Below, piece by piece: positions 27,983 through 37,289 of a stretch of 64,000 nucleotides of DNA (position 1 is its first letter; the number at the start of each line of letters is the position of its first letter). The position numbers and the translations under genes were made by a program. This DNA is from Candidatus Moanabacter tarae (GTDB lineage Bacteria > Verrucomicrobiota > Verrucomicrobiia > Opitutales > UBA2987). Location of the stretch: contig CP029803.1 in the NCBI GenBank assembly GCA_003226295.1, forward strand, positions 416,226-480,225, written 5' to 3'. The notes beneath the pieces are model-generated. The model saw only the letters and a program-made list of their open reading frames with translations. It searched no databases and was not told the DNA's origin.

Positions 27983-28819
27983 ATGTCTGAGAATAAACTA
28001 AACCCTGATCAGATCGCCCATTTCGAAACATTTGGTTTTTTACATTTTCCCAACTGTTTTCCAAGTGAGGAATTTAAATCTATATTGAAGGTGGCTGAAG
28101 AGCTGTGGACAAGGAAAGTGGGACATAAGCCTAATATTGAAGAGGATATCCATCTGGATTCTTTTCTCGAAAGTGACCCGAGGCTAATGCGACTTATCCA
28201 TGACGATCGGATTTATGAACCTGTCCATGGATTACTAGGAGATGGCTTCATTTGGTCTGGATCCGAAGGTAATCATGGATTCCCGAAAGACAATACTTCT
28301 CACCACTGGCACGCGGACCGCGCGGGTGAGAAAGAGCTAGGCTATATTCGGATCAAGATCATGCTCTACACAGAGCCGATGCGAAAAGAGCAGGGTGCTC
28401 TGCGGGTGATTCCTGGCTCTCACCGATTACCCTTGCATCGCGACCTGATGTCCTTTCAACGCCGTCACAGTGAAAAGAACCCCTCCTTTTACGGAATGTC
28501 CGGTGATCAGGTGCCCTGCTATGCTATCGAGAGCGAACCCGGAGATATGTTGATATTTAACCACAGCCTTTTTCATGGTGTCTACGGGAAACAAGGCCTC
28601 CGTCGTTATATAGCTTTAAAATTTGCCGCTTGCCCAACCTGTGACGCCAACTTCGCTTCGCTTCAGTACTGGTCTCCATATGCTTTTGAGCCGAACGAGG
28701 TCTTGATCCAAAGTGAACAGCCCCGTATCCGGAATATGGTTGAGGGGCTTAAAGAAATGGGGATACGGGGCCGACGAGTGGTCGGGAATCACTATCAAGG
28801 CGACTGGAGAACAAGTTGA
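27983..28819 (+). CDS. PhyH-family Fe(II)/2OG dioxygenase (HxD type)
   Basis: A 278-residue PhyH protein with H110-x-D112 (HHWHADRAG), distal H198 (SLFHGVYGK) and R207. The loop is RVIPGSHRLP. I start it at ATG 27983, five bases after the upstream stop; a longer in-frame reading would overlap the dehydratase gene. Coupling to an acid-sugar dehydratase suggests oxidation or demethylation of a sugar derivative, which is inference. Confidence 0.88.
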   Translation: MSENKLNPDQIAHFETFGFLHFPNCFPSEEFKSILKVAEELWTRKVGHKPNIEEDIHLDSFLESDPRLMRLIHDDRIYEPVHGLLGDGFIWSGSEGNHGFPKDNTSHHWHADRAGEKELGYIRIKIMLYTEPMRKEQGALRVIPGSHRLPLHRDLMSFQRRHSEKNPSFYGMSGDQVPCYAIESEPGDMLIFNHSLFHGVYGKQGLRRYIALKFAACPTCDANFASLQYWSPYAFEPNEVLIQSEQPRIRNMVEGLKEMGIRGRRVVGNHYQGDWRTS

Positions 28820-28920
28820 ATTTTAATTCGTAGTTAAGTTGATGAGTGATTTTTCTCAGTCTCAGACACAATAAACTAAGAGTAAACATAATCTATGTGC
28901 CAGTTCAATTAGGGTTGACC

Positions 28921-29751
28921 ATGACTGACCTTGAACTCTTTGAATTCGACCGAACAGGGTATCTCAAAATACCTGAACTCCTTTCCAGAGATGAGGTGTC
29001 CTGTCTGCGTGGAGCTGTCGATGCCCTCATCTCTGATGCGGAGAAAAATTTAGATCTGCAACCTAGGGTAACGGCTCCCTCTGGTGCAGAATACCACCGT
29101 AACAACATTCTAGGTTACCATGTCTCCGGCAGTCTGGGGAATCGCGGCAGTCTCTTGGTTGAGGATTTCTTTAATGTCGATCCAACTTTCGATTGTTTGG
29201 TGAATCACAATACCACAATGAGTTACATTGAAGCAATTGTACAAGATCGACCGGCGATTAACAATTCTGAACTTAGGGTGCGATATCCGGGTAATGCCAC
29301 AGGCGCCCACATGGGTGGGCCTGGTTCTTCCAAGCACCGTTTTCGTTTCATCGACAATCGAGTGGAATGCATGATGGTGAGAATGGTTTATTTCCTCCAC
29401 GATGTTTCGGCGAAACAAGGAGCTTTTTGCGTTGTTCCGGGAACTCATAAATCGAATTTTCGCCCTCCTTACCTGGTTGATCGATTACTTCCGGAGGATG
29501 AGCCTGGTATGTTAGCTCTTCCCGCAAAAATGGGAGATGGAATTCTCTTTACTGAAAATCTTCGACATGGAGGTGTAACGAATTACTCTACTCAGGTCCG
29601 AAAGACGCTTCACATTGGGTTTGGTCCCTTCTGGCTCAAGTCACAAAATATAGCGACAATGGATAGCTCCCCATATATTTTGAACCGTACTTTGGAGCGA
29701 TATGACAATAAGCAGAAGCAGCTCTTTAACACCTTCCCAGTGCCAAAATGA
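28921..29751 (+). CDS. PhyH-like protein with HxG in place of the HxD iron motif (clade A)
   Basis: A 276-residue protein from ATG 28921, with an AGGG ribosome-site-like element eight bases upstream. An in-frame upstream start would add 25 unrelated residues, whereas MTDLELFEFD matches the two sister proteins. The iron motif reads G-A-H130-M-G132-G, so aspartate is replaced by glycine. The distal His is H216 (FTENLRHGG), the arginine is R227, and the loop is VPGTHKSNF. It lies directly behind an HxD-type PhyH gene, so both chemistries may act in one pathway. Confidence 0.86.
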   Translation: MTDLELFEFDRTGYLKIPELLSRDEVSCLRGAVDALISDAEKNLDLQPRVTAPSGAEYHRNNILGYHVSGSLGNRGSLLVEDFFNVDPTFDCLVNHNTTMSYIEAIVQDRPAINNSELRVRYPGNATGAHMGGPGSSKHRFRFIDNRVECMMVRMVYFLHDVSAKQGAFCVVPGTHKSNFRPPYLVDRLLPEDEPGMLALPAKMGDGILFTENLRHGGVTNYSTQVRKTLHIGFGPFWLKSQNIATMDSSPYILNRTLERYDNKQKQLFNTFPVPK

Positions 29752-29926
29752 TCTTACTTCGAAATTGAGAATGCTTGATGGACCCTAGGTCTGCGGAGAT
29801 TTTTAAGGGGTATATAGGAAATACAAATTGCTTCTTTCGCATTCAACACGAAGTTTCTAGTAGGATTGTCCGAATTTTATAGTTCAAAGACCCGTATGTG
29901 AAGTGATGTATCTATTTGAGTGAAGG

Positions 29927-30820
29927 ATGATTAAACTTGGGTGTAATGCAATGCTGCTGGTTCCGGATGACCAGAGAATTGGTGACAATGAAAATCCACT
30001 TAATTGGGTGGATATCGAAACTCTGATCGATTTCATCGCAGGACTGAGGCTGGATTTTACCGATCTACAGCTTTTTAGAGGATTTCGCTCTCAAGGGATG
30101 GACTATTTCCAAAGGATCAAGCAGAAGTGTCTGAATGAAGGTCTCCCGATAGGGTTCCTTGGGGTTGGCAGTGGATTTGTGGGTGCGAAAGTCCTTTCTA
30201 ATGGCAAGAGCATTGCTGTTTCGCTAAGTGATGCCGAACACCGAAGCCGTATGGAGGAAGCCAAGCGTGCCGTTGATCTTGCTGCTTTCATGAGTGCGCC
30301 ATTGATCCGGGTATTCGCTGGGAGAATACCTGAGGAGTCGGAGAATCAAAGAGACCTTTGGGAAGGGGTCGTGCGCAGTTTTCAAGAACTAGCTGATTAC
30401 GCAGCGGGGAAGGGAATATTTGTGGGGCTTCATAATCATCCTCCGGCAACTGCGCCGGTGGGGGAGGATATTATCCGTCTCATAGAGGATAGCAATCGTG
30501 ATAATATCACTTTTATTCTTGATACCGGCCAATGGTGGGGGTCTCCGGGAGCGTTATCCGAAGGAACGATGGACGAAGACATTAACTTCTATCAATTTAT
30601 GAAGGAAACAGCTCCGTATGCTACCTATGTCCGCGCGAAGATCTACAAAATAGATAGCGGTAGAGAGGAATGGATCGATTATGAACGGGTGATGGCGATT
30701 CTTCGGGATGTGAACTTTAATGGCAATATGTCGATTGTCTACGAGGGAAGAAAAAACCGGTGTAGCGATCTGGAGGGTATAGGGTTGGCGGTTGCATATC
30801 TGCGTGAACTCTTGGACTAA
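29927..30820 (+). CDS. Sugar phosphate isomerase/epimerase-like TIM barrel (xylose-isomerase-like)
   Basis: A 297-residue protein of the AP-endonuclease-2/xylose-isomerase-like barrel superfamily. FVGLHNHPP and FILDTGQWW carry His and Asp residues typical of the divalent metal site, and IVYEGRKN holds a final Glu. Members isomerise or epimerise keto-sugars or dehydrate inosose. It closes the plus-strand group with the dehydratase and PhyH genes. The GAAGG element almost touches the ATG, so the start is a little uncertain. Confidence 0.8.
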   Translation: MIKLGCNAMLLVPDDQRIGDNENPLNWVDIETLIDFIAGLRLDFTDLQLFRGFRSQGMDYFQRIKQKCLNEGLPIGFLGVGSGFVGAKVLSNGKSIAVSLSDAEHRSRMEEAKRAVDLAAFMSAPLIRVFAGRIPEESENQRDLWEGVVRSFQELADYAAGKGIFVGLHNHPPATAPVGEDIIRLIEDSNRDNITFILDTGQWWGSPGALSEGTMDEDINFYQFMKETAPYATYVRAKIYKIDSGREEWIDYERVMAILRDVNFNGNMSIVYEGRKNRCSDLEGIGLAVAYLRELLD

Positions 30821-31193
30821 TTTTTCGCTATAGGCTTGCCTGATTTATTCTAGTAGGATCAGTCTAAGATTAGATCTCCATAGAAGGTGAGACCATCAAA
30901 TCGGCTTCTGCTCTTCTGTAATAAAATTAATTTCCTACATCCTATTGTTGTTAGTTTTATTTTAAATCCTATGGCTTGAAATAAATACATTAGAGCGTTG
31001 GGATCCCTCAACTTTTTGTAAATAGAGTTCCAGATTGAGTCTCGGGATTTTAGCGGTAATGGAGTATTGGATAAGCGCTAGGATACTGATGGGCTCCAAC
31101 ATATCCGAGATTTTCCCTTGGAAGGAAACCCCCGTCACAGACTCCAGAGCTATGAAATTACCTTCGAACAGCTTTGTATGACACCTCTACTGG
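30821..31193. other. Convergent intergenic region
   Basis: A 373-base AT-rich spacer between two convergent gene ends. It contains the inverted repeat at 30956-30985. No gene or RNA was seen. Confidence 0.4.
30956..30985. terminator. 10-bp AT-rich inverted repeat, weak bidirectional terminator candidate
   Basis: TTTATTTTAA (30956-30965) pairs with TTGAAATAAA (30976-30985) with one G-T wobble and a ten-base loop. It lies between convergent genes. The stem is almost all A-T pairs, so it would be a weak terminator on its own. Confidence 0.25.
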
Positions 31194-32873
31194 TTACGAT
31201 GGTGTTTGCGTCCAGGGTGCGAAGGCCTCGATGTCTGTGGCCACGTCTATGATGGCTGGTTTTTGAGATGCGAGAGCTTGCTCGAGTGCATTCTGGATAT
31301 CACTCGATCGCTCTACCCTTATACCGAAGCAGCCTATAACTGAAGCGAAGCGAGAGAAGTCTACGTCGTTGTAGACCCACATTTCCGTTGGATTTCCATC
31401 AGGAAAATTCCTGTATGCAACATCGACTCCAGGCCTGTCCTGATTCAGGGAACGGTTGTTATTAATCACAGTGACCGTGTTGATCCCACATCGGGTGGCT
31501 GTTTCAAGCTCAGCCATGTGGTACCAAAATCCACCATCTCCTGTAAAGCAGACTACAGGTCGATCGGGCTGAGCACATTTAGCACCTAGGCTAGCGGGGA
31601 AGGCCCAGCCCAGAGATCCAGCACAACGCATGTAGTCTTGGGTCTCTTGGGTCAGATCTACCATGGTACCCGTCCAACTTCCCGAGTGCCCAGTGTCGGC
31701 GACCAGGAGGGCATCGGATGGAAGAAATTGTGAGAGTTCGCGACATAGTCTTTCAGGGCGGATGGGGTTGGCATCAGACTCCAATTTTGGTTTGTATTCC
31801 AGATGCCATTCTTTCACCCATTGACGCACACGCTGTGCCCATTCAGGGTCTTTTCTCTTTGATCTAAGTGATTCCGAGAGCTTGATGATTGTTTTCCTGG
31901 CATCGCCCAAGATTGATAATTTTGTAGAGCAATTGCGTCCCAATTCAGCAGGATTCAGGTCAATCTGAATTACGTCTGTTCCGGGTAAAGGGACTGTCCA
32001 ATTATCGGTAACTTGGTCGCCCATTTGACTTCCCACATACACAACTAAATCAGCTTCTTGGACCACCTTGTTGGCACACCATCTTGAATAGGTACCAACT
32101 ACCCCAACGGCGAGAGGGTGATTATCAGGAATGGAGCCTTTGCCGTTCAGCGAAACAGCTACTGGAGCCGAAAGTTTCTCAGCCAGATCAAGGATGGCCG
32201 ATCCTGCTCGGGAGGCGACTGCCCCCCCGCCAGCTACAAAAACAGGAAACTTGGAGCGTTCGAGCAGTTTAGCAGCTTCTTTTACCATTTCTTTGTCTGG
32301 TTCCAATCGATACGGAGGGTATGATTGAAATTCTGCTTCCCCAAAGATTTCCAAGGTGGCCTCGGCGGCCCCAACTACTTCCCCTTGAATACCCGGAAGT
32401 TCTAAATGTACCGGTCCTGGGGTGCCGGTGGTGGATTCACGAAAAGCCTGACGCAATTCATGAGGAAATTGTTCGAGGGTATCAACAAAGGCATTATACT
32501 TTGTCACTGGTTCGAAAAGAGGCCAATGGTCAATTTCTTGGTAGGCGTGACGGTAGCGGAAAGAGGTTCGTTGCCGACCCGTGATGGCAATGACAGGCGA
32601 GTGAGCAAGATAAGCGTCCTGAAGTCCTGATGCCAGATTAGCTGCGCCCACGGATTGACACATAGCAATGCCGGGACGCCGGGATGCCCTTGCGTACCCA
32701 TCCGCCATGTAAGCAGCTCCCTTTTCCGAATGGCAAAGAACGCGTTTAATTCCTCCGACTCGCTCTATTTCCATCAATCCGGCCTTAAGAATCGCCGGCA
32801 TCCAGAAGATGGTACCAACATTATAAGCTTTAAGCATTTCAGCAAAGAATCTATAGCCGGTCATTCGAGGCAT
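31194..32873 (-). CDS. Acetolactate-synthase-like TPP-dependent enzyme
   Basis: A 559-residue TPP enzyme of the acetolactate synthase/benzoylformate decarboxylase family. E50 (HSEKGAAYMADG) is the cofactor-activating glutamate, and GDGGFWYHM with VINNN is the Mg-TPP motif. N-terminal, central and C-terminal domains are all present. I start at ATG 32873 (MPRMTGYRFF), with AAAGGA about ten bases upstream; the frame stays open for another 45 codons without family similarity. No regulatory subunit gene is nearby, so it is more likely a 2-oxoacid decarboxylase or carboligase than a biosynthetic AHAS. A paralog lies at 37290-38924. Confidence 0.88.
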   Translation of the reverse strand: MPRMTGYRFFAEMLKAYNVGTIFWMPAILKAGLMEIERVGGIKRVLCHSEKGAAYMADGYARASRRPGIAMCQSVGAANLASGLQDAYLAHSPVIAITGRQRTSFRYRHAYQEIDHWPLFEPVTKYNAFVDTLEQFPHELRQAFRESTTGTPGPVHLELPGIQGEVVGAAEATLEIFGEAEFQSYPPYRLEPDKEMVKEAAKLLERSKFPVFVAGGGAVASRAGSAILDLAEKLSAPVAVSLNGKGSIPDNHPLAVGVVGTYSRWCANKVVQEADLVVYVGSQMGDQVTDNWTVPLPGTDVIQIDLNPAELGRNCSTKLSILGDARKTIIKLSESLRSKRKDPEWAQRVRQWVKEWHLEYKPKLESDANPIRPERLCRELSQFLPSDALLVADTGHSGSWTGTMVDLTQETQDYMRCAGSLGWAFPASLGAKCAQPDRPVVCFTGDGGFWYHMAELETATRCGINTVTVINNNRSLNQDRPGVDVAYRNFPDGNPTEMWVYNDVDFSRFASVIGCFGIRVERSSDIQNALEQALASQKPAIIDVATDIEAFAPWTQTPS

Positions 32874-33190
32874 TACACCGAATCCTTTTGAGTTGATGGG
32901 TAGTATGAGATCACAGCACCTTAGCCAATCCAGTAGGCAACCTTTTCGGTACTTGTCGAGAATCTTATGGAGTATTAATTTAGCTGCGATACGAGCCGTG
33001 TGATCCAAATCTCGATTTGATTAATCAATCTTTCAGAATAAAATATGTCCAGTTTAGTAAATTATGATCAGTAATTAGGGACCTTAAAGCCTGAGTTTTA
33101 ATTACTGTTCACCAAAGAGGGCACTTGTTAGCTGAAGGTGAATTGTCGATATGCTTCCCTCCGATCGAGAAATTTGTGCACAAAGCACGC
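32874..33190. other. Intergenic spacer
   Basis: A 317-base spacer between two minus-strand genes. The first 135 bases are an open extension of the TPP enzyme frame, whose translated sequence (Leu- and Lys-rich) is not part of the known domain. No other feature is seen. Confidence 0.35.
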
Positions 33191-34009
33191 TCATCTTCGA
33201 AACACTGCACCTGGGTCAACAACACACTTATCGGCTCCGAATTGGACACCTTCCTCAAGCATTGTTGTAACTTGATTCGTCTTGAGAAACAAGAGAGGAT
33301 CCTTTCGGTATTCCTCGATTCCCAGCCGTACTGCTGTTTTAGCTTTGAACAGGCGTGAAATGGCATTACCGATTGGTGTAATCCTGACGAGCCCTAGCTC
33401 TTCCATCCTCTTTCCCAGTCTGTTAAAATCGTTTCCAGGGAAACCAGGATTTGGTACAAATGCCGCGGTAGGAAGAGGTTGCTCAGCAGCATTAGATTTA
33501 CGAAGTACTCCTTTACTTTGGACCCAATGGCGATAGGGCACTTGAACCATCTGCTCAATTAGATGGAAAATAGTACAGGTAGTGTAAGAGAGCCCGAGCA
33601 TCAGGATATAGAAATCAAGGTCACACAATTTCCAAAAAGGACCATCCGCCGCCCAGGCTGAGGGTCCATGAACGCGAGTCAGCTCATCGGCCTTAGGTCC
33701 GATAGCCGCGACCGAGTGGAAGAGATGGGTGCTGCGGCGCGCTTCTTGAAGAGTTCGCACTTTTTCCGATATTTGTCCCATACCAGAAGGATCATTATCC
33801 AAGTCTAGAGTACAGACTTTAGGCCGAAAAGTGAAAGATGGTACCGCGAGTGTCCCATCCTTGGTAAGGACACCTAGAAGAGCACGAACAACAGTTGCGG
33901 CTCCTCCCTCAACTAATCCAATGCTGCTAAGTGAACTGTGGACAAAGACTGCATCCCCCTGTTTTAGGCCTAACTTCTCAAAAGCAGCAATAAGTTGATT
34001 TTGGTTCAC
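33191..34009 (-). CDS. AAC(3)-family N-acetyltransferase
   Basis: A 272-residue protein of the aminoglycoside 3-N-acetyltransferase family (YokD-like). Motifs HSSLSSIG (about 24-31), STHLFHSV (about 93-100), and T-x-x-H149 with E152 fit the acetyl-CoA and amine sites. In clinical bacteria these enzymes inactivate aminoglycosides, but many environmental members acetylate amino sugars or thiol-cofactor intermediates. Here, beside TPP enzymes and creatininases, a metabolic role is more likely. It lies about 280 bases upstream of a divergent creatininase gene. Confidence 0.88.
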   Translation of the reverse strand: MNQNQLIAAFEKLGLKQGDAVFVHSSLSSIGLVEGGAATVVRALLGVLTKDGTLAVPSFTFRPKVCTLDLDNDPSGMGQISEKVRTLQEARRSTHLFHSVAAIGPKADELTRVHGPSAWAADGPFWKLCDLDFYILMLGLSYTTCTIFHLIEQMVQVPYRHWVQSKGVLRKSNAAEQPLPTAAFVPNPGFPGNDFNRLGKRMEELGLVRITPIGNAISRLFKAKTAVRLGIEEYRKDPLLFLKTNQVTTMLEEGVQFGADKCVVDPGAVFRR

Positions 34010-34292
34010 CGGATGCCCTTTATTTCAATTGAAGTAAGGAATGTTCCAAAGGTCAATCCAATCGTTCTTAGCTTTTGTGAGTCGCTAGGTTTGATTTATG
34101 GACAATAGTTAAAACATACAGCGATTTTTGCTTAAATTGAGGTGGCATTTCCAGTGACACATACGGTGAGATTATCAGTAATTTTCTCCATTCGTCTGAA
34201 TATGCCGAACGATGATGACCCTTGTATTCGATCATTGCCTTGGTAGCGATTTTTAGTTCAGTATTCCCAATTTCATTAGAAAGGCTAATTTG

Positions 34293-35045
34293 ATGATACT
34301 TTCAGAAATGACTTCTCCAGAAATCGATGCCTTGCCGAGGGATATTGTTGTCCTGGTTCCTATCGCGTCGTGTGAGCAGCATAGCACCCACCTGCCTGTG
34401 TTTACCGATAGTATGATCGGAGGTGAGGTGGCGCGTCGAGTACATGAGTGCGCACCCAATGACGTCCTGGTGCTCCCAGTTCAATGGCTTGGGTACTCAC
34501 AACACCATATCCGATATCCCGGTACGGTGAGCGCCATTTCTGAGACCCATCTGCTTTTAATGATGGATATTGTTGCTTCTATGGTTGGGCACGGGTTCAA
34601 GAAAATTTTCATCCAAAACTCCCATGGAGGAAATAGTGCAGGAATCTCGGTGCTCCTACAGCGTCTGATGGAGCGATATCAGGATGGGGATGTCGAATTT
34701 TACACTCGCTGGGCTTGGGCCTCGATGGATAAGCTCAACGCCATCAGAGATTTGGGTAACGCAGGCTCTGGCCATGCTGGTGAGACGGAAACGTCAATGA
34801 TTCTAGCCATGCGACCAGATCTTGTAAGGACGGAAAATTTTGATGCCGATGGTGAAAAAACTGGTATGCAGGTGCCTGGAGTTTCCTCCTATCACCGATT
34901 TGATCAACGTACTCGACATGGCGGAGTGGGGGATCCGCAGCCCGCCACTCCAGAGAAGGGGGAGGCAATGTTGAAAGCCTCAGCTGAGGAGATTGCGGCT
35001 GCTGTCCTAAAGATCAGAAAGCTTCGGCCCTTTGATTCGATATGA
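34293..35045 (+). CDS. Creatininase-family amidohydrolase
   Basis: A 250-residue protein with the creatininase-family metal site: E28 and H33 (CEQHSTHLP), D39 (FTDS), a SHGGN motif and a GHAGETETS glutamate near the C-terminal half. Family members hydrolyse cyclic or linear amides such as creatinine, mycofactocin precursors or formamidopyrimidines. A TTG immediately precedes the ATG; the ATG at 34293 has AAGG upstream. It is one of two creatininases here that flank a PhyH gene. The substrate is unknown. Confidence 0.9.
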   Translation: MILSEMTSPEIDALPRDIVVLVPIASCEQHSTHLPVFTDSMIGGEVARRVHECAPNDVLVLPVQWLGYSQHHIRYPGTVSAISETHLLLMMDIVASMVGHGFKKIFIQNSHGGNSAGISVLLQRLMERYQDGDVEFYTRWAWASMDKLNAIRDLGNAGSGHAGETETSMILAMRPDLVRTENFDADGEKTGMQVPGVSSYHRFDQRTRHGGVGDPQPATPEKGEAMLKASAEEIAAAVLKIRKLRPFDSI

Positions 35046-35280
35046 AGCCTGTAAAGGTCTTCTAGCTAGAAATTCAAGCTATTTACTGAAGTTTTCCGAG
35101 ACTTGGATCTTCACGAAAACAGAGCTTAGGCCAGCTATCGAAGTTTCGATTCTGATTTGTCTGGTCTAAACCCCAACACCCAATTTCTGGACTGATCGGT
35201 GAAGAATTTTCAACTCAAGCGGTCCTTTTACCCTGATTAAGGAACGTAGCGGAAAGATTTCAACCGAGTGGATCAGAAGT

Positions 35281-36207
35281 TTATAATCGGATTATTTGTT
35301 TAACAGGAGTATTTGGCCGATCTCTCTGAGTCATCTTGCGGATAAGTTCTTTTTGTGGGTTTTTGACGGCTTGTTTCCACTTTGCCTGCCACTCCGACGA
35401 ATCTTTCAGTTCTGAAGACGGATTTGAGCGACTGCGGGCAATAAAATCAGGGTACCATGGGCGACCGCTAGGAGAACCTGTTATTTGATATCTTAGATCG
35501 AGACTCCATCGTATCTCCTCGGCCCCGTTTGGGCCTGAACCATGCGGAGTGAGTTTGTGAAGAAAGAGAACGTCTCCTTTAGTCATAGGAAGACTCAAAG
35601 ATTTACGTGCCGGCATATTCTCTTCGCTGATTCCGAATCCTTCACTCCATAGGACCTTTTCGGTTCGATGAACTTCAGGAATTATCTCAAGACACCCGTT
35701 TCTCTCATCCGTGTCGACAAGCGGGATCCAAACCGTCAGGATAAAACAATCATCCGCCTCTTCTGTATGGACTTGAGCGTCTTGATGCCAGGGAGCAGTA
35801 TAAGAAGAAGCTCCGTCCCAGAGACTTGACGGCAGTTTACACCGGACATGTTGAATCGGAGAACAAGTGATTTCTGGACCAAGGATTCCTTCAACGAGGT
35901 CGAGCAGATTATCGTTCCTTAAAAACTCAAAAGTCGATTTACCTATGACTTTGTTGATATCCATCAACTGGTCGGCATCTCGGTAAGTTGCTTCATCGTC
36001 TGCACAGAGTCGGGCCAGTCGGGTTTCGAACCCTTCAGCCTCATGGCAACATTCGATCTTTCCCTTTTTTTTGAGGTCCCTTGCAAGATCGTCGACTACA
36101 CGATTGTACTCATTGATCACGGGTTGAAGATCAGCATCGGAAACCCCGTTCTCAATCAACAAGTAACCGTCTCTATAAAATGACTCAACTTGGTTTGCAG
36201 AAAGCAT
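35281..36207 (-). CDS. PhyH-family Fe(II)/2OG dioxygenase, long form (HxD type)
   Basis: A 308-residue PhyH protein: H141-x-D143 (PWHQDAQVH), distal H222 (LTPHGSGPN) and R233. It has the same helical N-terminal insertion, IQHVRCK segment and RWSLDLRYQ end as the protein at 7715-8692, so the two form a paralogous pair. The loop reads IIPEVHRTE rather than PGSH. It lies between two creatininase genes on the other strand. Confidence 0.88.
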   Translation of the reverse strand: MLSANQVESFYRDGYLLIENGVSDADLQPVINEYNRVVDDLARDLKKKGKIECCHEAEGFETRLARLCADDEATYRDADQLMDINKVIGKSTFEFLRNDNLLDLVEGILGPEITCSPIQHVRCKLPSSLWDGASSYTAPWHQDAQVHTEEADDCFILTVWIPLVDTDERNGCLEIIPEVHRTEKVLWSEGFGISEENMPARKSLSLPMTKGDVLFLHKLTPHGSGPNGAEEIRWSLDLRYQITGSPSGRPWYPDFIARSRSNPSSELKDSSEWQAKWKQAVKNPQKELIRKMTQRDRPNTPVKQIIRL

Positions 36208-36479
36208 AATCTAAATCGAGTTTAGATAGTACTTCTCTTGCCATCAGTTGTCAATATCTAGACTAGAGGGTAAAGGTCTGAATCTCTTAAAAAATCGTGA
36301 ATCAAACTCAACCGAACCAATTTCATCGTACTGGGAAAACTCAGATTGTCTTATAATCTGGGAGGTTGACCGAATTGAAAGTAGGAGTATTATAATGGAT
36401 TTGAGTCTTCCGAGAAGGTTGGCTGGGCCGCCAGAGGCGGACTACGAGTTGAAATAGGGCACAGAAAAGAGGGAATAGT

Positions 36480-37280
36480 ATGAGGGGATCGAGGTTGCCG
36501 TATCGTTACGATCATTACACCTGGCCAGAAATTAGGGATATCGTACAGGAGCAGAGGGTGGTGGTTTTGCCGGTTGGATCCACGGAAGATCACGGACATC
36601 ATTTACCGTTGGATGTGGATCATTTTGTAGTGGGAGAAATCTGTGAATCTGCAGCAAAGCTGATTCCGGATGAGGTCTTATTATTACCAACGATTCCGTA
36701 TGGTTTTGAGGATCATCACATGGATTTCCCTGGTACGATAACAGTAAGTGACGAGCACCTTCTTCATTTCGTTGTTGATATTACAAAGAGTGTCGCCCAT
36801 CACGGGTTCCGTAAGATTCTAATCGTGAATGGCCATGGATCGAATGCGCCAATTTTGGAACTAGCAGCTCGCCGTACTGTAATCGAGACTGATGCTCACT
36901 GCGGATCGTTAATGGGTGGCGCTGGGGTTAATACGGATGAAATTGCAGAATCCGAGCTTTCGTCGCACGCTGAAGAGATCGAGACCTCAACCTACCTCTA
37001 CCTAAATGAAGATGCAGTGCAGATAAGTAAGGCGACCAGAGAGATCAAAGCTCCTGTTTCGCGCTACTACTGGCGGGGTTCCTTGAGAGGGAAAGGTGCA
37101 TCACCCTTACGGATGATGGATATTTGGTCTCGTATTTCTGAATCTGGTGTTATCGGCGATGCTACACTCGGAACCGTTGAAAAGGGAGAGCGATTTTTCA
37201 CTGCGGCAGCACGCGAACTATCAGAGCTCATTAAGGAGTTTAGAACCATTCCGATTGAGCCTAGAGTAGATCACCACTAA
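36480..37280 (+). CDS. Creatininase-family amidohydrolase
   Basis: A 266-residue creatininase-like enzyme. E36 and H38 in STEDHGHHLP, a following Asp in LDVDH, NGHGSNAP and a SHAEEIETS motif supply the metal ligands. It is only distantly similar to the one at 34293, so the two likely have different amide substrates. The downstream minus-strand TPP enzyme ends only nine bases beyond its stop, leaving no room for a separate terminator. Confidence 0.9.
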   Translation: MRGSRLPYRYDHYTWPEIRDIVQEQRVVVLPVGSTEDHGHHLPLDVDHFVVGEICESAAKLIPDEVLLLPTIPYGFEDHHMDFPGTITVSDEHLLHFVVDITKSVAHHGFRKILIVNGHGSNAPILELAARRTVIETDAHCGSLMGGAGVNTDEIAESELSSHAEEIETSTYLYLNEDAVQISKATREIKAPVSRYYWRGSLRGKGASPLRMMDIWSRISESGVIGDATLGTVEKGERFFTAAARELSELIKEFRTIPIEPRVDHH

Positions 37281-37289
37281 TCTAGAGAA

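Noticed and set aside
32874-33008. 45-codon in-frame N-terminal extension of the TPP enzyme
   Set aside because: The family N-terminus begins at the ATG at 32873 with its own ribosome site; the extension has no similarity to the domain.
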